Assembly (NCBI GenBank): GCA_963662155.1
Contig: OY759272.1
Coordinates: 42,729,210-42,793,209 of the forward strand
DNA length: 64,000 nucleotides
Origin: Lamellibrachia columna
Lineage: Eukaryota; Annelida; Polychaeta; Sabellida; Siboglinidae
Reading direction: 5' to 3'
A program made the translations under genes and the position numbers. Position 1 is the first letter of the stretch. Each line of letters begins with the position of its first letter. The notes beneath the pieces were generated by a model that had not been told where the DNA came from, made no database searches, and saw only the letters and a program-made list of their open reading frames with translations. This document shows, in pieces, positions 1-14,360 of the stretch.

Positions 1-819
1 GAGACTAGCAAAAAATCGAATTGAGGAGGGACCTTTAAAAAGTCGACGGACAACATTTTGTGAAAATGGCAGTAAAATCAGTATAGTTATTTTCTACCTA
101 AGAATCATGCCATTGTTAAGAAACATCAAGCTAGCGGCGGCCACGAGAAAATTTATTATACTATTAGTGTGCACACTCCATGACAGAAAACAGTTATGAT
201 GGTATCCGTTACATCACGTGTTTCTGGAGGTTTTGATAAACATTACCCAGATTGATGGGCAGTTTAAGTTACGACTGGGGTGATACGTTTTTGTAGAATA
301 AAATACATGGGCAGCAACAACATGTTTTCAATTGTTTGTTTTATTGGGCAATGCTTCCTGTGACACGGTGTGCCATTGCAGTATCTTCGTGCTTCCAGAT
401 ATTTTTGTGCACACTAATCCATGGCGAGTATTCTAGAGACAGTGGTGTGGGACTATTTAATTTATTTGCCAGGACACAGTAAAAGTTTAAGTTTTTGTAA
501 AACAAACAACGTTTCCACGTCACATAAAAAGTGAAGTCTGCCTCGTTGATAAGTAATATTGAGTTAGTGGTACACAGTGTTTCATTTATTCACCGAGGTC
601 TGGTTGTTTTAACAGATTAATGCCATAAATAATCAGTTTAGTTTTCTCGCACAAACTTGACTGGGTCAGAATTCAAGGTCGTAGGTATTGCGCTTCGTCG
701 TTATAGGCATTACGAACTAGAACGTACTCTAATACAATCAAGAGATTCGGCAAGAAATTTGCTACAAACAACTGAAGGGTAGCATAAGGAACAATATCGA
801 TGCCAGGTAGTCGTCACAA
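1..819. other. No recognisable gene
   Basis: AT-rich sequence with only short random open frames. No domain, tandem repeat or RNA gene was recognised. Confidence 0.5.
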
Positions 820-821
820 TT

Positions 822-1010
822 GAGGAAATATATGACATTAAAGTGCTACCCGGCAGACACGCCCAGAGACAAAGCGAGAGCGGACCAGAGCAAACATCAA
901 CTGTCGAGGCGAACGGTGAGACGGGATTCCGAGGGTGCTCCAGTCGTTCGCTTGGCTTTATTCTCGTCGCCCTGTCAACGTTCTGTAAAAGACAACGATA
1001 TTTCTTTATG
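822..1010 (+). repeat. Dispersed repeat, left arm segment A
   Basis: This segment matches the reverse complement of about 8,672-8,905. Shared blocks include GTCGAGGCGAACG, CGTTCGCTTGGC and a run around CTGTCAACG-TCTGTAAAA. Segment B (1,812-1,996) is repeated inversely at 7,990-8,178 in the same relative order, so the two arms look like copies of one element in opposite orientation. No coding capacity was recognised. Confidence 0.6.
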
Positions 1011-1185
1011 TGATTTGGATCCTCATCATAATGACTATACCAGTGGTATGAAACCGTTAACATGACTTCCAAAAAATTAACAATATTATACTTCAGTTGT
1101 GAAAATTTTCATCGAGTTGGTAGATAATATACGAATTACAATTCAATTTCCTTCTAAGCTCAACTACGCACTTACTCAACAGTAG

Positions 1186-1209
1186 ATATATGAATCATGA
1201 TTCATATAT
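1186..1209. repeat. 24-bp perfect palindrome
   Basis: The sequence reads identically on both strands, centred on GAATCATGATTC with ATATAT flanks. It could be a cruciform or a dimeric protein-binding site; nothing nearby indicates which. Confidence 0.6.
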
Positions 1210-1503
1210 TATTCTTCATGGTTTAGTCTTCATTGCTGTTGTTTGTTTACCGTTAGAAATTGCATAAATGGGAATTTGAAAATGCAGCAACAACAGAGAA
1301 CAGATCCTCCACGCTTGCCGAATGATGTCTTTTTTTTCAGTTCGGGCGACGACTGTTTTATGACCTTACATTATGACACTTACATTTATTTATTTTTTAT
1401 AGCATTTCTATGATATATATGCAAAACGTGTAACTACTGCAATCTATCATATTCTCTCTCGAAAATACATAACTTGCTGATTAAGTAAAATAAACACGTT
1501 TTT

Positions 1504-1513
1504 CACACACACA

Positions 1514-1584
<71 letters not shown>

Positions 1585-1589
1585 GCACG

Positions 1590-1644
<55 letters not shown>
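1504..1644. repeat. (CA)n microsatellite
   Basis: About 140 bp of CA dinucleotide, interrupted near 1,583-1,592 by AAGCACGCACG. Long reading frames here are low-complexity artefacts. Confidence 0.95.
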
Positions 1645-1647
<3 letters not shown>

Positions 1648-1811
1648 CCAATGCACTGTATATTTAGGCATGCCAATAAATCAGCCAATGGAAATCACCG
1701 TACATTCCACTTTAAAGGAAATGGCACGCCATTGATTTCCCGCGATACAGTTTATTCACTGCGCCATTTTTGTCAGGACTTTCTACTAATGTTAATATTA
1801 TTGATGTAGAT

Positions 1812-1996
1812 GTTTCATTGTTCGAACTGATAATAAGCCGCGTGGCAGGTTGTCACGATGTGCACAATTGGATCCTTTTACTTACATGTGTTATACAGAT
1901 AATAAGCGGTTTGACAGGTTGTCGAGATGGCGCAAGATCATTGTCGCGAAATTACTGTCATTCACCATGTACGAACTTGACAGTCATTATTTAGCC
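1812..1996 (+). repeat. Dispersed repeat, left arm segment B
   Basis: It matches the reverse complement of 7,990-8,178. Shared blocks include CGATAATAAG or its variant, GGCAGGTTGTC and AGGTTGTCGAGATGGCG. It contains an internal tandem echo in which a unit with GATAATAAGC plus AGGTTGTC occurs twice, about 80 bp apart. Confidence 0.65.
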
Positions 1997-2168
1997 ACAC
2001 CACCAGGGGAACCGTTGTTTGAAAGGCTCATTGAGATTGCATCCAGCGCAAGTTGGTGTAGTAAATAAATAATAATCGTGCATGTTATGGCATACTTCCT
2101 AACAGAGGCATATCAGCACGACTGAAAGCCCGACTACAATGGGGCCACTATGCTGACAATAACAATAT

Positions 2169-2444
2169 ATGGTGCGGAGGCTAACGCGATCACAGGAAAC
2201 ACAGTCTCTTGACGTTTTTGCGATTCGTTGCCTCCGGGCTATCAGGGATACCAGAGCAGACATGTTGCAAAATATCCAGATCAAAGACGACATTTTCAAC
2301 CTTGAATACATCACAGATGTCACCAGACCCAGGATATTTCACAGGACAGCAGAAGAGAGGAGGGAAGCCCACCGAAGAGGTGGAGTGACTAGATTAGAAG
2401 TGGTACTGGACTCCCGCTGTTGTCAGCACAGTAGCATGCCGTAA
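2169..2444 (+). pseudogene. Non-LTR retrotransposon C-terminal fragment
   Basis: The open frame contains LDVFAIRCLRAI followed by a short basic stretch, which resembles the LDVFxxRCLRRILGI segment downstream of the reverse transcriptase in many animal LINEs. The usual following motif (RDHVRN or similar) is degraded. No reverse transcriptase core is attached, so this is a 5'-truncated remnant. Confidence 0.45.
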
Positions 2445-2454
2445 ATGGAACAGG

Positions 2455-2656
2455 ATGGAGCGGTGCAACCTCCCGGGGGACAGCGAGGGGTGCAACCTCC
2501 CGTAGGACAGCGAGGGCGCAACCTCCCGGAGGACAGCGAGAGACGCAACCTCCCGGAGGAGAGCGAGGGGTGCAACCTCCCGGAGGACAGTGAGGGATGC
2601 AACCTCCCGGAGGACAGTGAGGGGTCCAACCTCCCGGAGGCCAGTGAGGGGTCAAC
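2455..2656. repeat. 27-bp minisatellite, about 7 copies
   Basis: The unit is TGCAACCTCCCGGAGGACAG followed by CGAGGGG, with point variants between copies. It directly follows the LINE tail. Both strands are open by virtue of a period divisible by three; the implied peptides are not evidence of a gene. Confidence 0.9.
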
Positions 2657-3299
2657 ATGGCCTGTGCGTTTGATTCAAGCCTTACCCGAAAATGTTCGCT
2701 GCGTGTGGCACAGCTCTGTGAACCTGCTGCAGTAGTATGGCCAATCGAGACACCGGATGCAATAGCTGCGCATGAGCAGGCGACGATATTCAAACATGGC
2801 GTCGCGTGATTCGTAGTCATTTCGTCGAATCCGGAACATCGACTGCACACGATATCCTACAAAAAGAAATTTAAATTAATTTAAACATGGACATTGTTAA
2901 GTTATCTAGATATATACTTATGTGTGAAATCCATGAGATGCACAATGAGCGTTGTCGGATCAACGCAGTTGCCGATGGCGGATGCACTGTAACTAGATGT
3001 TGAGATCACTGAGGAATACCGATGTTCAGTTCGGCTACTCTATGTCACGTCGTGACCGCTAGGAACTCGTCATGTAACCAAGTTTATTGGATGACACAAG
3101 TATATAAGTAAGTAACCATTGATTCAGTAAACCTCTGAACACCCAACCAAGCGAAAATAAAATATATAGCAATGTATAAAACAAATTGACACCAACTTTA
3201 AAATATGCTATAGGTCATATTATTGTAAGGTGTTAGAGAAACAATAAAGAATTGTAACGGGTACTTGGAAAATATTAAATATGGTAGTTATATAAAAAG

Positions 3300-3302
<3 letters not shown>

Positions 3303-3380
<78 letters not shown>

Positions 3381-3388
3381 ATATACGC
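3303..3388. repeat. (TA)n microsatellite
   Basis: About 85 bp of TA, ending exactly where LINE-derived sequence begins. Confidence 0.95.
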
Positions 3389-4243
3389 GAAAGCCGACGA
3401 AGTGCAAACACTTTCTGATCGAGGTGACTCCAGCGGAGTCGTCTTTCAATAGCTGAAAAGTATTTATGTGCCGCGCCGACCTACAAGTAGCCCGATGCTG
3501 ACCGCTGATGGAAATACTCTGTTGACCAGCAAACAGGACATCCTGAGCCGCTGGAAGGACTACTACGCGACGCTGCTAAACCGACCGTCCGAAATCAATT
3601 ACGAAATCCTGGAGTCAATCCAATAGTGTCCCATCCGAGATGAGTTGGATGAATTTCAGACAAAACGAGAGATCGAACAAGCACTCGCGTCCACTGCAAA
3701 CAATAAGGCAGCCGGATTAGACGGGATCCGGGCTGAGGTGCACAAACACGGAGGTGACACCCTCATTGCCAATCAGCTCGACAGATACAGACGCTACTGG
3801 GAGCCTGGTGAACTACCGCAGGACTTCAAAGATGCGCTGATTGGGAACATCTATAAACGTAAAGGAGATCGGCAGGACTGCGGCAACTATCGCGGAATCT
3901 CGCTACAGGCCATTACATACAAAATCTTTGCAAAAATTCTGCTCCAGCGACTGTTGGTCGTTGCAAACGATGTCCTTCCAGAAGCACAGTGCGGATTTCA
4001 TTCCTCACGCAGCACGATCGACATGATCTTCACCTTACGACAGATGCAAGAGAAGGCAGCCGAACAGCACAAACCGCTTTACATCGCATTTGTTGATTTT
4101 CCAAAGCGGTCGACTCGATCAGTCGCCCTTGTCTCTGGTGACTTCTCACGGAATTTGGCTGCCCTGACAAGTTCATATTTATGTTGCGAGCGTTTCACGA
4201 GGGCATACAAGAACATATTATGATTGGTGGTGAGATGACGGAT
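3389..4243 (+). pseudogene. Non-LTR retrotransposon reverse transcriptase fragment
   Basis: Reading along the plus strand gives pre-RT sequence (LTADGNTLL, ILSRWKDYY, LLNRPSE), then RT blocks with NNKAAGLDGI, CGNYRGISLQAITYKI, VLPEAQCGFHSSRSTIDMIF and a catalytic-block start YIAFVDF. This order is typical of RTE-like and related animal LINEs. The frame breaks near 3,626 (stop) and near 4,105, where the expected SKAFDS motif is lost by a frameshift. The YADD block is not attached. It is a 5'-truncated dead copy abutting a (TA)n tract. Relatives sit at 25,885 and 38,225. Confidence 0.85.
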
Positions 4244-4625
4244 GCATCTCCATGAACGGGCGCTCGCGCTTGCAAAATCGAACAAGTCGCGTGACCAAAA
4301 TGCTGCAAGCGCCGTCTATCGCTTGAACGCCACACTTCACACAAGGCTGCCGTTGTCTATGCGTTAATACATTCCTTGCTTGCGTGAAATGCAGGCCAAC
4401 ATTAGTTATGAATACACTCTCTGCAACGTATCTGATGACAATAGACGCTGCAGTACTAATATACGCAACCAAGGTTATACGACAGCGGAATCAAGGATCT
4501 TTAATACGATGTTATCTTGATGGGTAATTTGCCGTCGATTTGGCGCCCACCAAACCCGGTGCCCCGGTGCGAGAGTACCCTCCCTCGCCCCAGGGTCACT
4601 ACGCCAACGTATCTGCCACCATTTC

Positions 4626-4710
4626 GTTTCCTGGTGGTCTTTCACTGGATCATGGATCATATGAACAGTTTCCTGGTGGTCTTTCACTGGATCATGGATC
4701 ATATGAACAG
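4626..4710. repeat. 42-bp tandem duplication
   Basis: Two adjacent identical units beginning TTTCCTGGTGGTCTTTCACT and ending in ATATGAACAG. Confidence 0.85.
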
Positions 4711-4714
4711 TTAC

Positions 4715-4900
4715 AAAAGAAAAACAAAAAACACTGTGGGAACATCTATTGATGATCTTGACTTTGTCAATGATCTCGCTCTTCTTTCACACAACCAAAT
4801 GCAAGAACCACCATCACTAATTAAAAAATTATTGCAGCCATGTTAGGATTAAATTCGAATAAAGATCAAACCAAGTTAATTAAAATCAACAGCAATTGTG
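4715..4900 (+). pseudogene. LINE RT active-site fragment (FVND variant)
   Basis: A plus-strand reading gives SIDDLDFVNDLALLSH, the block around the reverse transcriptase [FY]ADD catalytic box, here FVND. It is followed by remnants resembling AAMLGLxxNxxKTK. The first catalytic-box aspartate of FADD is replaced by asparagine and the frame is broken downstream, so the copy is inactive. It probably derives from a different LINE insertion than the one at 3,389-4,243. Confidence 0.65.
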
Positions 4901-5303
4901 TTAGCGTGCGTGCGCACACGCGCGTGTGTGCGCGTACGTGTTTACCTTAACTTATTCTGCACAATAGCAGCTGTATATTGTAGATATTGACCAGACGGGT
5001 GACTCAAAAATCAATAGTGATACAATGTGGGACGACACAACGGTAATGTCATTCAATAATTAGTAAACTATTTTGTCATCTGTGCGGCGAGAATAGCTCG
5101 TTGATTGGGTGTTTCTCATGAAACTGCGTCATTACGTTTATGTTTTGCCTATGCTGTCGGTCCGTTTCCGTTTACTTGCCCAGGACCGTACGTGGGCAGG
5201 TCACGTGTGGGCAGCTGTAATCTGTCACTGGCCATTTAACTCTAAGCACGGGGTCGGTACTGGAATGATCACAATCGTATGAAGGAAGCTACACACGAGC
5301 ACC

Positions 5304-7609
<2,306 letters not shown>

Positions 7610-7989
7610 GTAAGCTTCAAACAAGTCACTGAGGAGGGGTGGCAGGGTCTCAACCTCCCATCTCCCACCTGTTTTGGGGGCAATCTCTCACCTCCAAAAT
7701 TTGTTTGACATTCCAATATGTCATTCCCACCTGTTTTTAGTTTTAGGCCAACCTCCCTCCATTTGTTTATGACCAACCTCCCTTTTCCTGTCATACCTTC
7801 CCCCAAACTGGCATAGTGCAAAATCACGCACTGTATGCAATCTAAAAATATCACCACGTCCACAAAGATGCTACACCAGAGGCGTGAGACTGCAAGGGAA
7901 TTCAGTCGTCACCATAGATAATGGCTATGTCAGCGAGCCTTTCAGACAATGATTCGTGTGATGTTGTTTGTCACACATGACCTAGCCTA

Positions 7990-8178
7990 TGTAATGACGG
8001 TCAAATCCGTACACTGCGGTCAGCATAAGTAATTTCGCGACAACGATCTTACGCCATCTCGACAACCTAACAAACCGCTTATTATCGATAACACATGAAG
8101 TATAACGACCCATTAGCGCACGTTTCGACAACCTGCCGCGCGACTTATTATCGGTTCGACAAATGAAACATCTCGACG
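7990..8178 (-). repeat. Dispersed repeat, right arm segment B
   Basis: It is the inverted counterpart of 1,812-1,996. Confidence 0.65.
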
Positions 8179-8671
8179 AAATTCTGCAATGAAATAAACT
8201 TATCAATGATTTTTCTTTAAGGTACATATTAACGTTGATCATTATCTCACCTTGTGTTCTTACTCTAATTATCGTTCCTCCATTGTCGTCGGACGGACGA
8301 TGAACAAGTATTTGCTCTTTGGGAACAGGTTGTCAGCAAATGCGCATAAATTGCCGGCGTTATATAACATAGACGAATCGCACAAAGGCTAAAAATCGAT
8401 TTTTCACGTATAGTCTAAACAATACGCTGTTCACATATGCACCGTAGGTAACATACGGAATGATGCCTCAAATCAAATGAAATCATCAACAGTGTTCATC
8501 AGAATATTATTATGAGACTGCATACCGTAAAATTGTGTAATCACTACTTCATTATTACCGATCATTATAATATTTTTATAGCATATACTGCCGATATCGT
8601 TATTTCTTGACGGTTTCTGTAGGTCTCTTGTTTTAGTATAGCCTGAATGTAAGCAGACACAACACGTAAAC

Positions 8672-8905
8672 AAAGCGTCATTGTGTTTTACAGAGCGTTG
8701 ACAGAGCGACAATGATAAGGCCAAGCGAACGAGTGCCGTACCCCCGGACCCCCGGACCCCCGTTCGCCTCGACACGGTTTACTGTGGTGTGCTGTGGTTT
8801 TTCACATAGCCTTCGCCTCCTGTCGGTTAGCAATGGACTGAACAAGCACGCAACTACTTGATTGGACCTGCCAAGTTCTAAATAAGATTTCAATGTCATT
8901 AAATA
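8672..8905 (-). repeat. Dispersed repeat, right arm segment A
   Basis: It is the inverted counterpart of 822-1,010. It carries a short local duplication (CCCCCGGAC repeated) absent from the left arm. Confidence 0.6.
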
Positions 8906-8911
8906 TTCCAT

Positions 8912-10640
8912 TGTTGGTTTCGTGACAACTATTTAATGTCCACATCTTTCATTCTGCTACTTTATAGCTTTTTGCATGTGGTTTTAGGCTTACTTTCTTA
9001 ATTTTATTACTTATTAGTTCATAATACATACAACGACGACGAAATGCAAGAGGGAACGACAGTGTGGAGTCATGAACCAGTGGTGATGTTTAATACCATC
9101 TCGTAAATATACCTCTGGTCCAGTGTAGTAACCTCAAGTATAGTTTTGTGGGAGGAAGTTTGACTGATCTTGTTTGGCTTTGGATTAATCAAGTTTCATC
9201 AATAAACCAGTGTTCTATCCCAGGATACAAAGGTGACCTGTGCAATATATCGGAAGGAATGCGTACATTGTATTATCGAAAACGTTGTCTAATAAACCAA
9301 GTAATTGAAAACATTACGCTGTTGTCCATACAATTCACATCGCCATCATTGTAACGTCATTGGCAAAAGCTAGGAAGTGTTTGTCATAGCCACCAGAAGC
9401 ATTAGGCATACTCGAACGCCCCACTGTTCCAAAAGCACATATCTTACCTGACAGTTCCTGCATCGAGCCTAATAATATAAGATCTAAAACTGGCACGCAC
9501 TAACCTCGCTACATAATGTTGTATTCCGTGACATATCATATACTGTCATCACGAAGACGAAGAAATGCGCTCCAAATAATTGATTGTAAGTTTATCGTCA
9601 AATATTGTCCGTAATCAACCACCATAGGGGTCTATGCTATGCGAATATATAATTGTACACGGTTATTCTCAAGTAACTTTAGTTATACCTATAGGAATAA
9701 TTGTAGGCATGAAACGTGTACGTGTTTATTGCATGTATCCATTGAGCCTGAATTATTTAGTTTAGAAATATTTGTGTTTGTGATCGTCTGTTTGTTATCA
9801 AAGTCGAATATGTTCACTATCATTTCGATGTATTTTTCTCTACTAAAAATACGCGTTTCCTGCGAATATGCTAAGAATTATCAAATAGTAAACCACGAGG
9901 ACGTCAACATACCATATTATCGCTCGATAACCTTAATGTCGGTGACCTAACTAAACTTCACTAAAATACTGCATCTGCATCTGCAAATGTGTTTACAGCT
10001 AGTTTTGTTTTTATAATATATGATGCAACAACACAATATGTCTGCGCTTGTTCTGCTATTTTCTCAATGTTCACGGCGTGCTCAGCTCCATTTCTAGCTA
10101 TGGCGTTTTTCGTTGGAAGTACAAACTAGGTAAGTTGTCAGGAGACATCGAGTCCCATCGGCAGAGAGCAGTTTCGATGGCGGTGTTCTCTCGTCTGGTG
10201 ACAAAAATAACGAGGCCGTAATAACGACACTCACTGGGTATTGAATCAGGTGTTAATTAATGTCATTGTTGTCGCTATGGTGGTTAGTCTTACCGTCTTA
10301 TCGCACAAAGGGTTGCCATTAGGGCAGTCGCACTCTCTGATTACGTCATCAATGATGTTTCTATTTCAAGATGATTATTGTGTTACCGTAATGCAATGTG
10401 TTTGTCTTCAAAGCTTGTGTCTAGATTACTACTGTTCGCGTTGGATATTAAACCTAGAGAGTTACAGAAAATACTTCTGGCAGTCTGGTTTCACTACGGA
10501 AATTGATTGTTTACATCATTGTCTCGTCCGGTGATTTTTGTGAAGCACAACACGTGTTTTACCACAAACTAAAGGTTGTAGGGGAGATCGGGGCACCATG
10601 GCCACCTTACTTTCAGATGCTGATAATTACAAGACATACC
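8912..10640. other. No recognisable gene
   Basis: AT-rich sequence with scattered short frames. The frame ending near 9,950 (PYYRSITLMSV) vaguely resembles a LINE RT block but is too short to call. Confidence 0.4.
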
Positions 10641-10649
10641 TAGCAATTG

Positions 10650-10705
10650 TATGTGCGTGCGTGCGTGCGTGCGTGCGTGAGTGAGTACGTGCGTGAGTGC
10701 GAGCG
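10650..10705. repeat. (GTGC)n-like microsatellite
   Basis: GTGCGTGCGTGC repeats grading into GTGAGTGAGTACGTGC. Confidence 0.85.
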
Positions 10706-10892
10706 TCTATACATATGACAGGGATTATATGCCTGATGATAGACCTAGTGGCATGCAGAACACTCTACTCAACAACATAGGACACTCAGCAACATAGAAC
10801 ACAACTGATTTATTAAGAAGCTTAATGATTAACAATGACAAATACCAACAGGTCCTTTGCTTATCATTACTAACGTGGAACACGCTAGTTTA

Positions 10893-11186
10893 TCAAGGGC
10901 CATGTCGAACAGCAGTAGCCACCAGTCCTGTGAACCTACATTGGATTGTACTTGGAGATTTCACATGCAAACACACTTGTTGTGCTCTTGCTGTGCCTCC
11001 CGGCAAAGCAGGTCGACGTAGACGATCCACAATGTCCTGAAGCAAAACATCGCAAACGTCATCCTCATCTGGAAACAGGAAGTTGTTTGGGACCTTCGTG
11101 CTGCATCTCATAAAGTTCTTCTCAAACTGGTCATCCTCGGAAGGTCCCAGCACTATTCCCACGTACGGTTTTGACGGATAAATCAC
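10893..11186 (-). pseudogene. Possible transposon-derived protein tail
   Basis: The minus-strand frame contains YPSKPYVGIVLGPSEDD, then NNFLFPDEDDVCDVLLQDIV and RLRRPALPGG. This resembles the C-terminal module seen in many animal transposon-encoded proteins, with a 'V-x-Y-x-GK-x-YVG-x-V' strand followed by 'F-x-FP-x-EDD-x-V-x3-DIV-x-L-x-P'. No upstream transposase domain was found. The family assignment is from memory of the pattern and is uncertain. Confidence 0.35.
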
Positions 11187-11257
11187 GAGGAAGTAGTCAC
11201 TGACAGCAAGGTTGGATGCATCAAAGACACGCAGAATGTTACATTACATTTACAAAA

Positions 11258-11385
11258 GTAACACGTAATTCTACTTCGTTACAAGTAGAAGTAGATCCAT
11301 AAAAATCTACTTCGTTACAAGTAGAAAGTAAAAAAAACTACTCATGTAAAGTAACGAAGTAGATCTACTTCGTTAGTTACCGGCT
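11258..11385. repeat. Imperfect palindromic repeat cluster
   Basis: CTACTTCGTTACAAGTAG occurs twice directly and again as its reverse complement (AAGTAACGAAGTAGATCTAC). It looks like the hairpin-rich terminus of a non-autonomous DNA element. Confidence 0.6.
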
Positions 11386-11600
11386 CTGGGTACAATTAAT
11401 GTGAGTCAGGTGCTGGGTAGGATTTTGGCCTTTTGATCTTATATCTGTCCTACCAGGATACGTATATTTCGCATGCTGGATATTTATAGCCAGCTTTGTT
11501 TAGTAGATCATAAGCTTAAACTGATACCAACCATGATGCCATAGTGTAAAAAAATGTAAAACAATTGACATTTGAATAGTGCAATTCATTCATTCGCGCG

Positions 11601-12486
11601 GGGCTCGGTGGTCGTGTGGTAGGGCGCGGTGGTCGTGTGGTAGGGCGCGGTGGTCGTGTGGTAGGGCGCGGTGGTCGTGTGGTAGGGCGCGGTGGTCGTG
11701 TGATAGGGCTCGGTGGTCGTGTGGTAGGGCGCGGTGGTCGTGTGATAGGGCGCCGTGATCGTGTGATAGGGCGCGATGGTCGTGTGGTAGGGCGCGGTGG
11801 TCGTGTGGTAGGGCGCGGTGGTCGTGTGTTAGGGCGCGGTGGTCGTGTGATAGGGCTCGGTGGTCGTGTGGTAGGGCGCGGTGGTCGTGTGATAGGGCGC
11901 GGTGGTCGTGTGGTAGGGCGCGGTGGTCGTGTGATAGGGCGCGGTGGTCGTGTGATAGGGCGCCGTGGTCGTGTGGTAGGGCGCGGTGGTCGTGTGATAG
12001 GGCGCGGTGGTCGTGTGATAGGGCGCCGTGGTCGTGTGGTAGGGCGCGGTGGTCGTGTGATAGGGCGCGGTGGTCGTGTGATAGGGTGCCGTGGTCGTGT
12101 GATAGGGCGCGGTGGTCGTGTGATAGAGCGCCGTGGTCGTGTGGTAGGGCGCCGTGGTCGTGTGGTAGGGCGCGGTGGTCGTGTGGTAGGGCGCGGTGGT
12201 CGTGTGGTAGGGCGTCTGGCTTTCAGTCGAGGTGACCGGGGTTCGAAACCACCTGGTGCCGTTTCGAAACAAGGCAATTTCGTTCACCCCACTTTGCCCG
12301 TGTCTTTCGGAAGAGAGGTTGGTTCCTTCTACCTGTGTACTATGCCAGAGGAAGTGAAGAGTCCACACAGGGGGTAAATGCGTAACATGTCGTGGACTCC
12401 ATCTCTCACGAGCCGCTGCAGAGGCGTCAATGACGCAGCTCAGTCAATTCTGTTAACTCCCTCGCAAGAGGATGCAATTGAATAAA
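11601..12486 (+). mobile_element. tRNA-derived SINE with expanded box A
   Basis: The element starts GGGCTCGGTGGTCGTGTGGT and, after a 600-bp tandem expansion, continues as TAGGGCGTCTGGCTTTCAGT, then box B GGGGTTCGAAACC at about 12,238-12,249, the order of a tRNA-type pol III promoter. A tRNA-unrelated body follows (TTCGTTCACCCCACTTTGCC, GTGTCTTTCGGAA) and ends around GAATAAATAATGCG. A partial relative of the body lies on the minus strand at 56,735-56,880, supporting a dispersed family. The right boundary is estimated. Confidence 0.65.
11606..12213. repeat. 21-bp minisatellite, about 29 copies
   Basis: The unit is GGTGGTCGTGTGGTAGGGCG plus C, with variants TGATAGG and GCCGTGG. Each unit equals the box A region of the surrounding SINE. 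Because 21 is divisible by three, several frames stay open on both strands over 180-253 codons; these are not genes. Confidence 0.95.
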
Positions 12487-12639
12487 TAATGCGATAAAAT
12501 GCTGAATATTTGTGTATCGACATCAGCAGTGACATCAACTATTTATGGATCCGTCTCAACAGTGTAATGTGCAGCAAGTGAGATGAATGGTGGGACTGTT
12601 GGTTTGCAGTGACACAATTGTTCCACTGCAAGCGAACAA

Positions 12640-12912
12640 GCGTCTCCAATCACATTCTGGTTTGGCGACGTCGCAATCACGTTCTGGTCTGGTGATGTCT
12701 GGACGCCACCTAAATGCGACGTCGCAATCACGTTCTGGTCTGGTGATGTCTGGACGTCACCTAATTGAGACGTCGCAATCACGTTCTGGTATGGTGACGT
12801 CTGGATGTCACTTAAATGCGACGTCGCAATCACATTCTGGTCTGTTGATGTCTGGATGTCACTTAAATGCGACGTCGCAATCACGTTCTGGTCTGGTGAT
12901 GTCTGGGCGTAA
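12640..12912. repeat. 51-bp minisatellite, about 5 copies
   Basis: The unit contains GACGTCGCAATCACGTTCTG then GTCTGGTGATGTCTGGACG and CACCTAAATGC. Both strands are open because the period is a multiple of three. Confidence 0.9.
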
Positions 12913-12915
12913 CCT

Positions 12916-14130
12916 TAAAATTACGTGAATATCAAGTAGCATTATGAGGAGTCCGCGAAAAAACGTGACGGACTAGTTGGGTCGCCGATACGTCATGTCT
13001 TTCTTGGGAAGAGACAAGCTCAACAAGTTTTGAGGCATAGTCGTGGAAATATGAATTAAGAGGGAGGAACCAAGGTAACCAAGCACGCTTGGGGAGTAAA
13101 GTGTGTTCGCGACTCCGTAAAAACGAGGAAATATCAGATGAGTTATTTTGACACTGATTGTAGCAGTGATGAAGAGAACGTCGAAATCACAATCGGATAG
13201 TTCTTATAATTTTACGTATTTCCTACGCAAAATGGCCAGGCCGTTTTGAATCAAGAGATAAACACAGACTGTATGGCAAAGTTCCTATTTCACTGTGCTT
13301 GTTTTGATCTACTGCCTACATACATCATTACTACATATGAAACCTGGAAGGTTTTGAAATGTTGGTGTGCTCATGTTAACACGCGAGCGTTCATCGTGTG
13401 GTGTGTGTTAATACATGTGTTATGTGTTCATACGCGAGCGATCAGCTCGGTCGATTGCAAATAATTCTAAGGTGTGCCACGGAGTAGTACAGAAGATATT
13501 AACTTCACTCAGTTATTCGATGCAAAAATGATCTCGATAAATTCACAGGTAACACGCAATACTATTGAACCCGCAATACACTATTTATGTAATGGCGGTT
13601 GGTTTCTAACTGAGTGGTCTATATGAAGGCTCAATTATCGCACGTCAATGCACAGCGGGAACTACAGATATAATGCGTCACTGCACAGCTTCAACAAGAT
13701 AAGCCACTCTGCTGGCCAGCGGCAACGACACACGACCTTCAATTGTCCAACATTCAGCGACGATGCCCGGCCTCGTCAAATATGCGATTCGACTATCAAT
13801 ATTTTTAATTAGCAAAATGCTACCCGACGGGCATATTCTTGTAGATTAATTTGGCTATGCCACACCTGATAATGTATTGTTATGAAAGCTACAAGAAAAT
13901 GCCGTAAATAAGCGACCACACAATTCACCTAAAGGGAAGAGTAGTGCTGTAATTAACATGACAGCGTGCTGCTTGTGTTGTTCCAAGGCGCCCAGAACAC
14001 CGGTCAATATTGATCTGCGGAAAGGAAAGCGTACGCTATTGACTAGACAGTGCTTCACATTTGACTAAAAATACCATTAAGCATATGTGTAGCAAGATCG
14101 GTCGATATCTAAAGATATGCTTCCATAGCG
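12916..14130. other. No recognisable gene
   Basis: Short frames only. A minus-strand frame near 13,855-14,058 was examined and shows no domain. Confidence 0.4.
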
Positions 14131-14134
14131 ATAT

Positions 14135-14176
14135 AGAGAGGGGGAGGGAGAGAGGGGGAGAGGGAGAGGGAGAGAT
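14135..14176. repeat. GA-rich simple repeat
   Basis: GAGAGGGGGAGGGAGAGA-type purine tract. Confidence 0.85.
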
Positions 14177-14261
14177 ATTTATTAAGATTAAACCATGAAC
14201 ATAAGAATACAGTTATAATACATGACGATTGTGAATAAAATGTGGATTGATCCATGGATAC

Positions 14262-14360
14262 CCGCACTAATACCTGAAAGATCACAGGCCACCATGACAC
14301 TGATAATATAAATAATAAAGATCACAGGCCACCATGACACTGATAATATAAATAATAATA
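14262..14360. repeat. 40-bp tandem duplication
   Basis: Two copies of a unit starting AAGATCACAGGCCACCATGA and ending in AATAATA. Confidence 0.85.

Noticed and set aside
2389..2850. Cys/Pro-rich 153-codon minus-strand frame
   Set aside because: The Cys-Pro-Pro-Gly repetition comes from the 27-bp minisatellite.
10241..10534. 97-codon plus-strand frame with hydrophobic N-terminus
   Set aside because: No plausible splice partners, domain or relatives; composition matches random frames nearby.
11516..12377. 253-codon open frames on both strands rich in RPTTRP / GRGGRV
   Set aside because: They result from a 21-bp minisatellite whose period is a multiple of three; both strands are open for the same reason.
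13855..14058. 67-codon minus-strand frame
   Set aside because: No recognisable domain and no evidence of splicing; probably chance.
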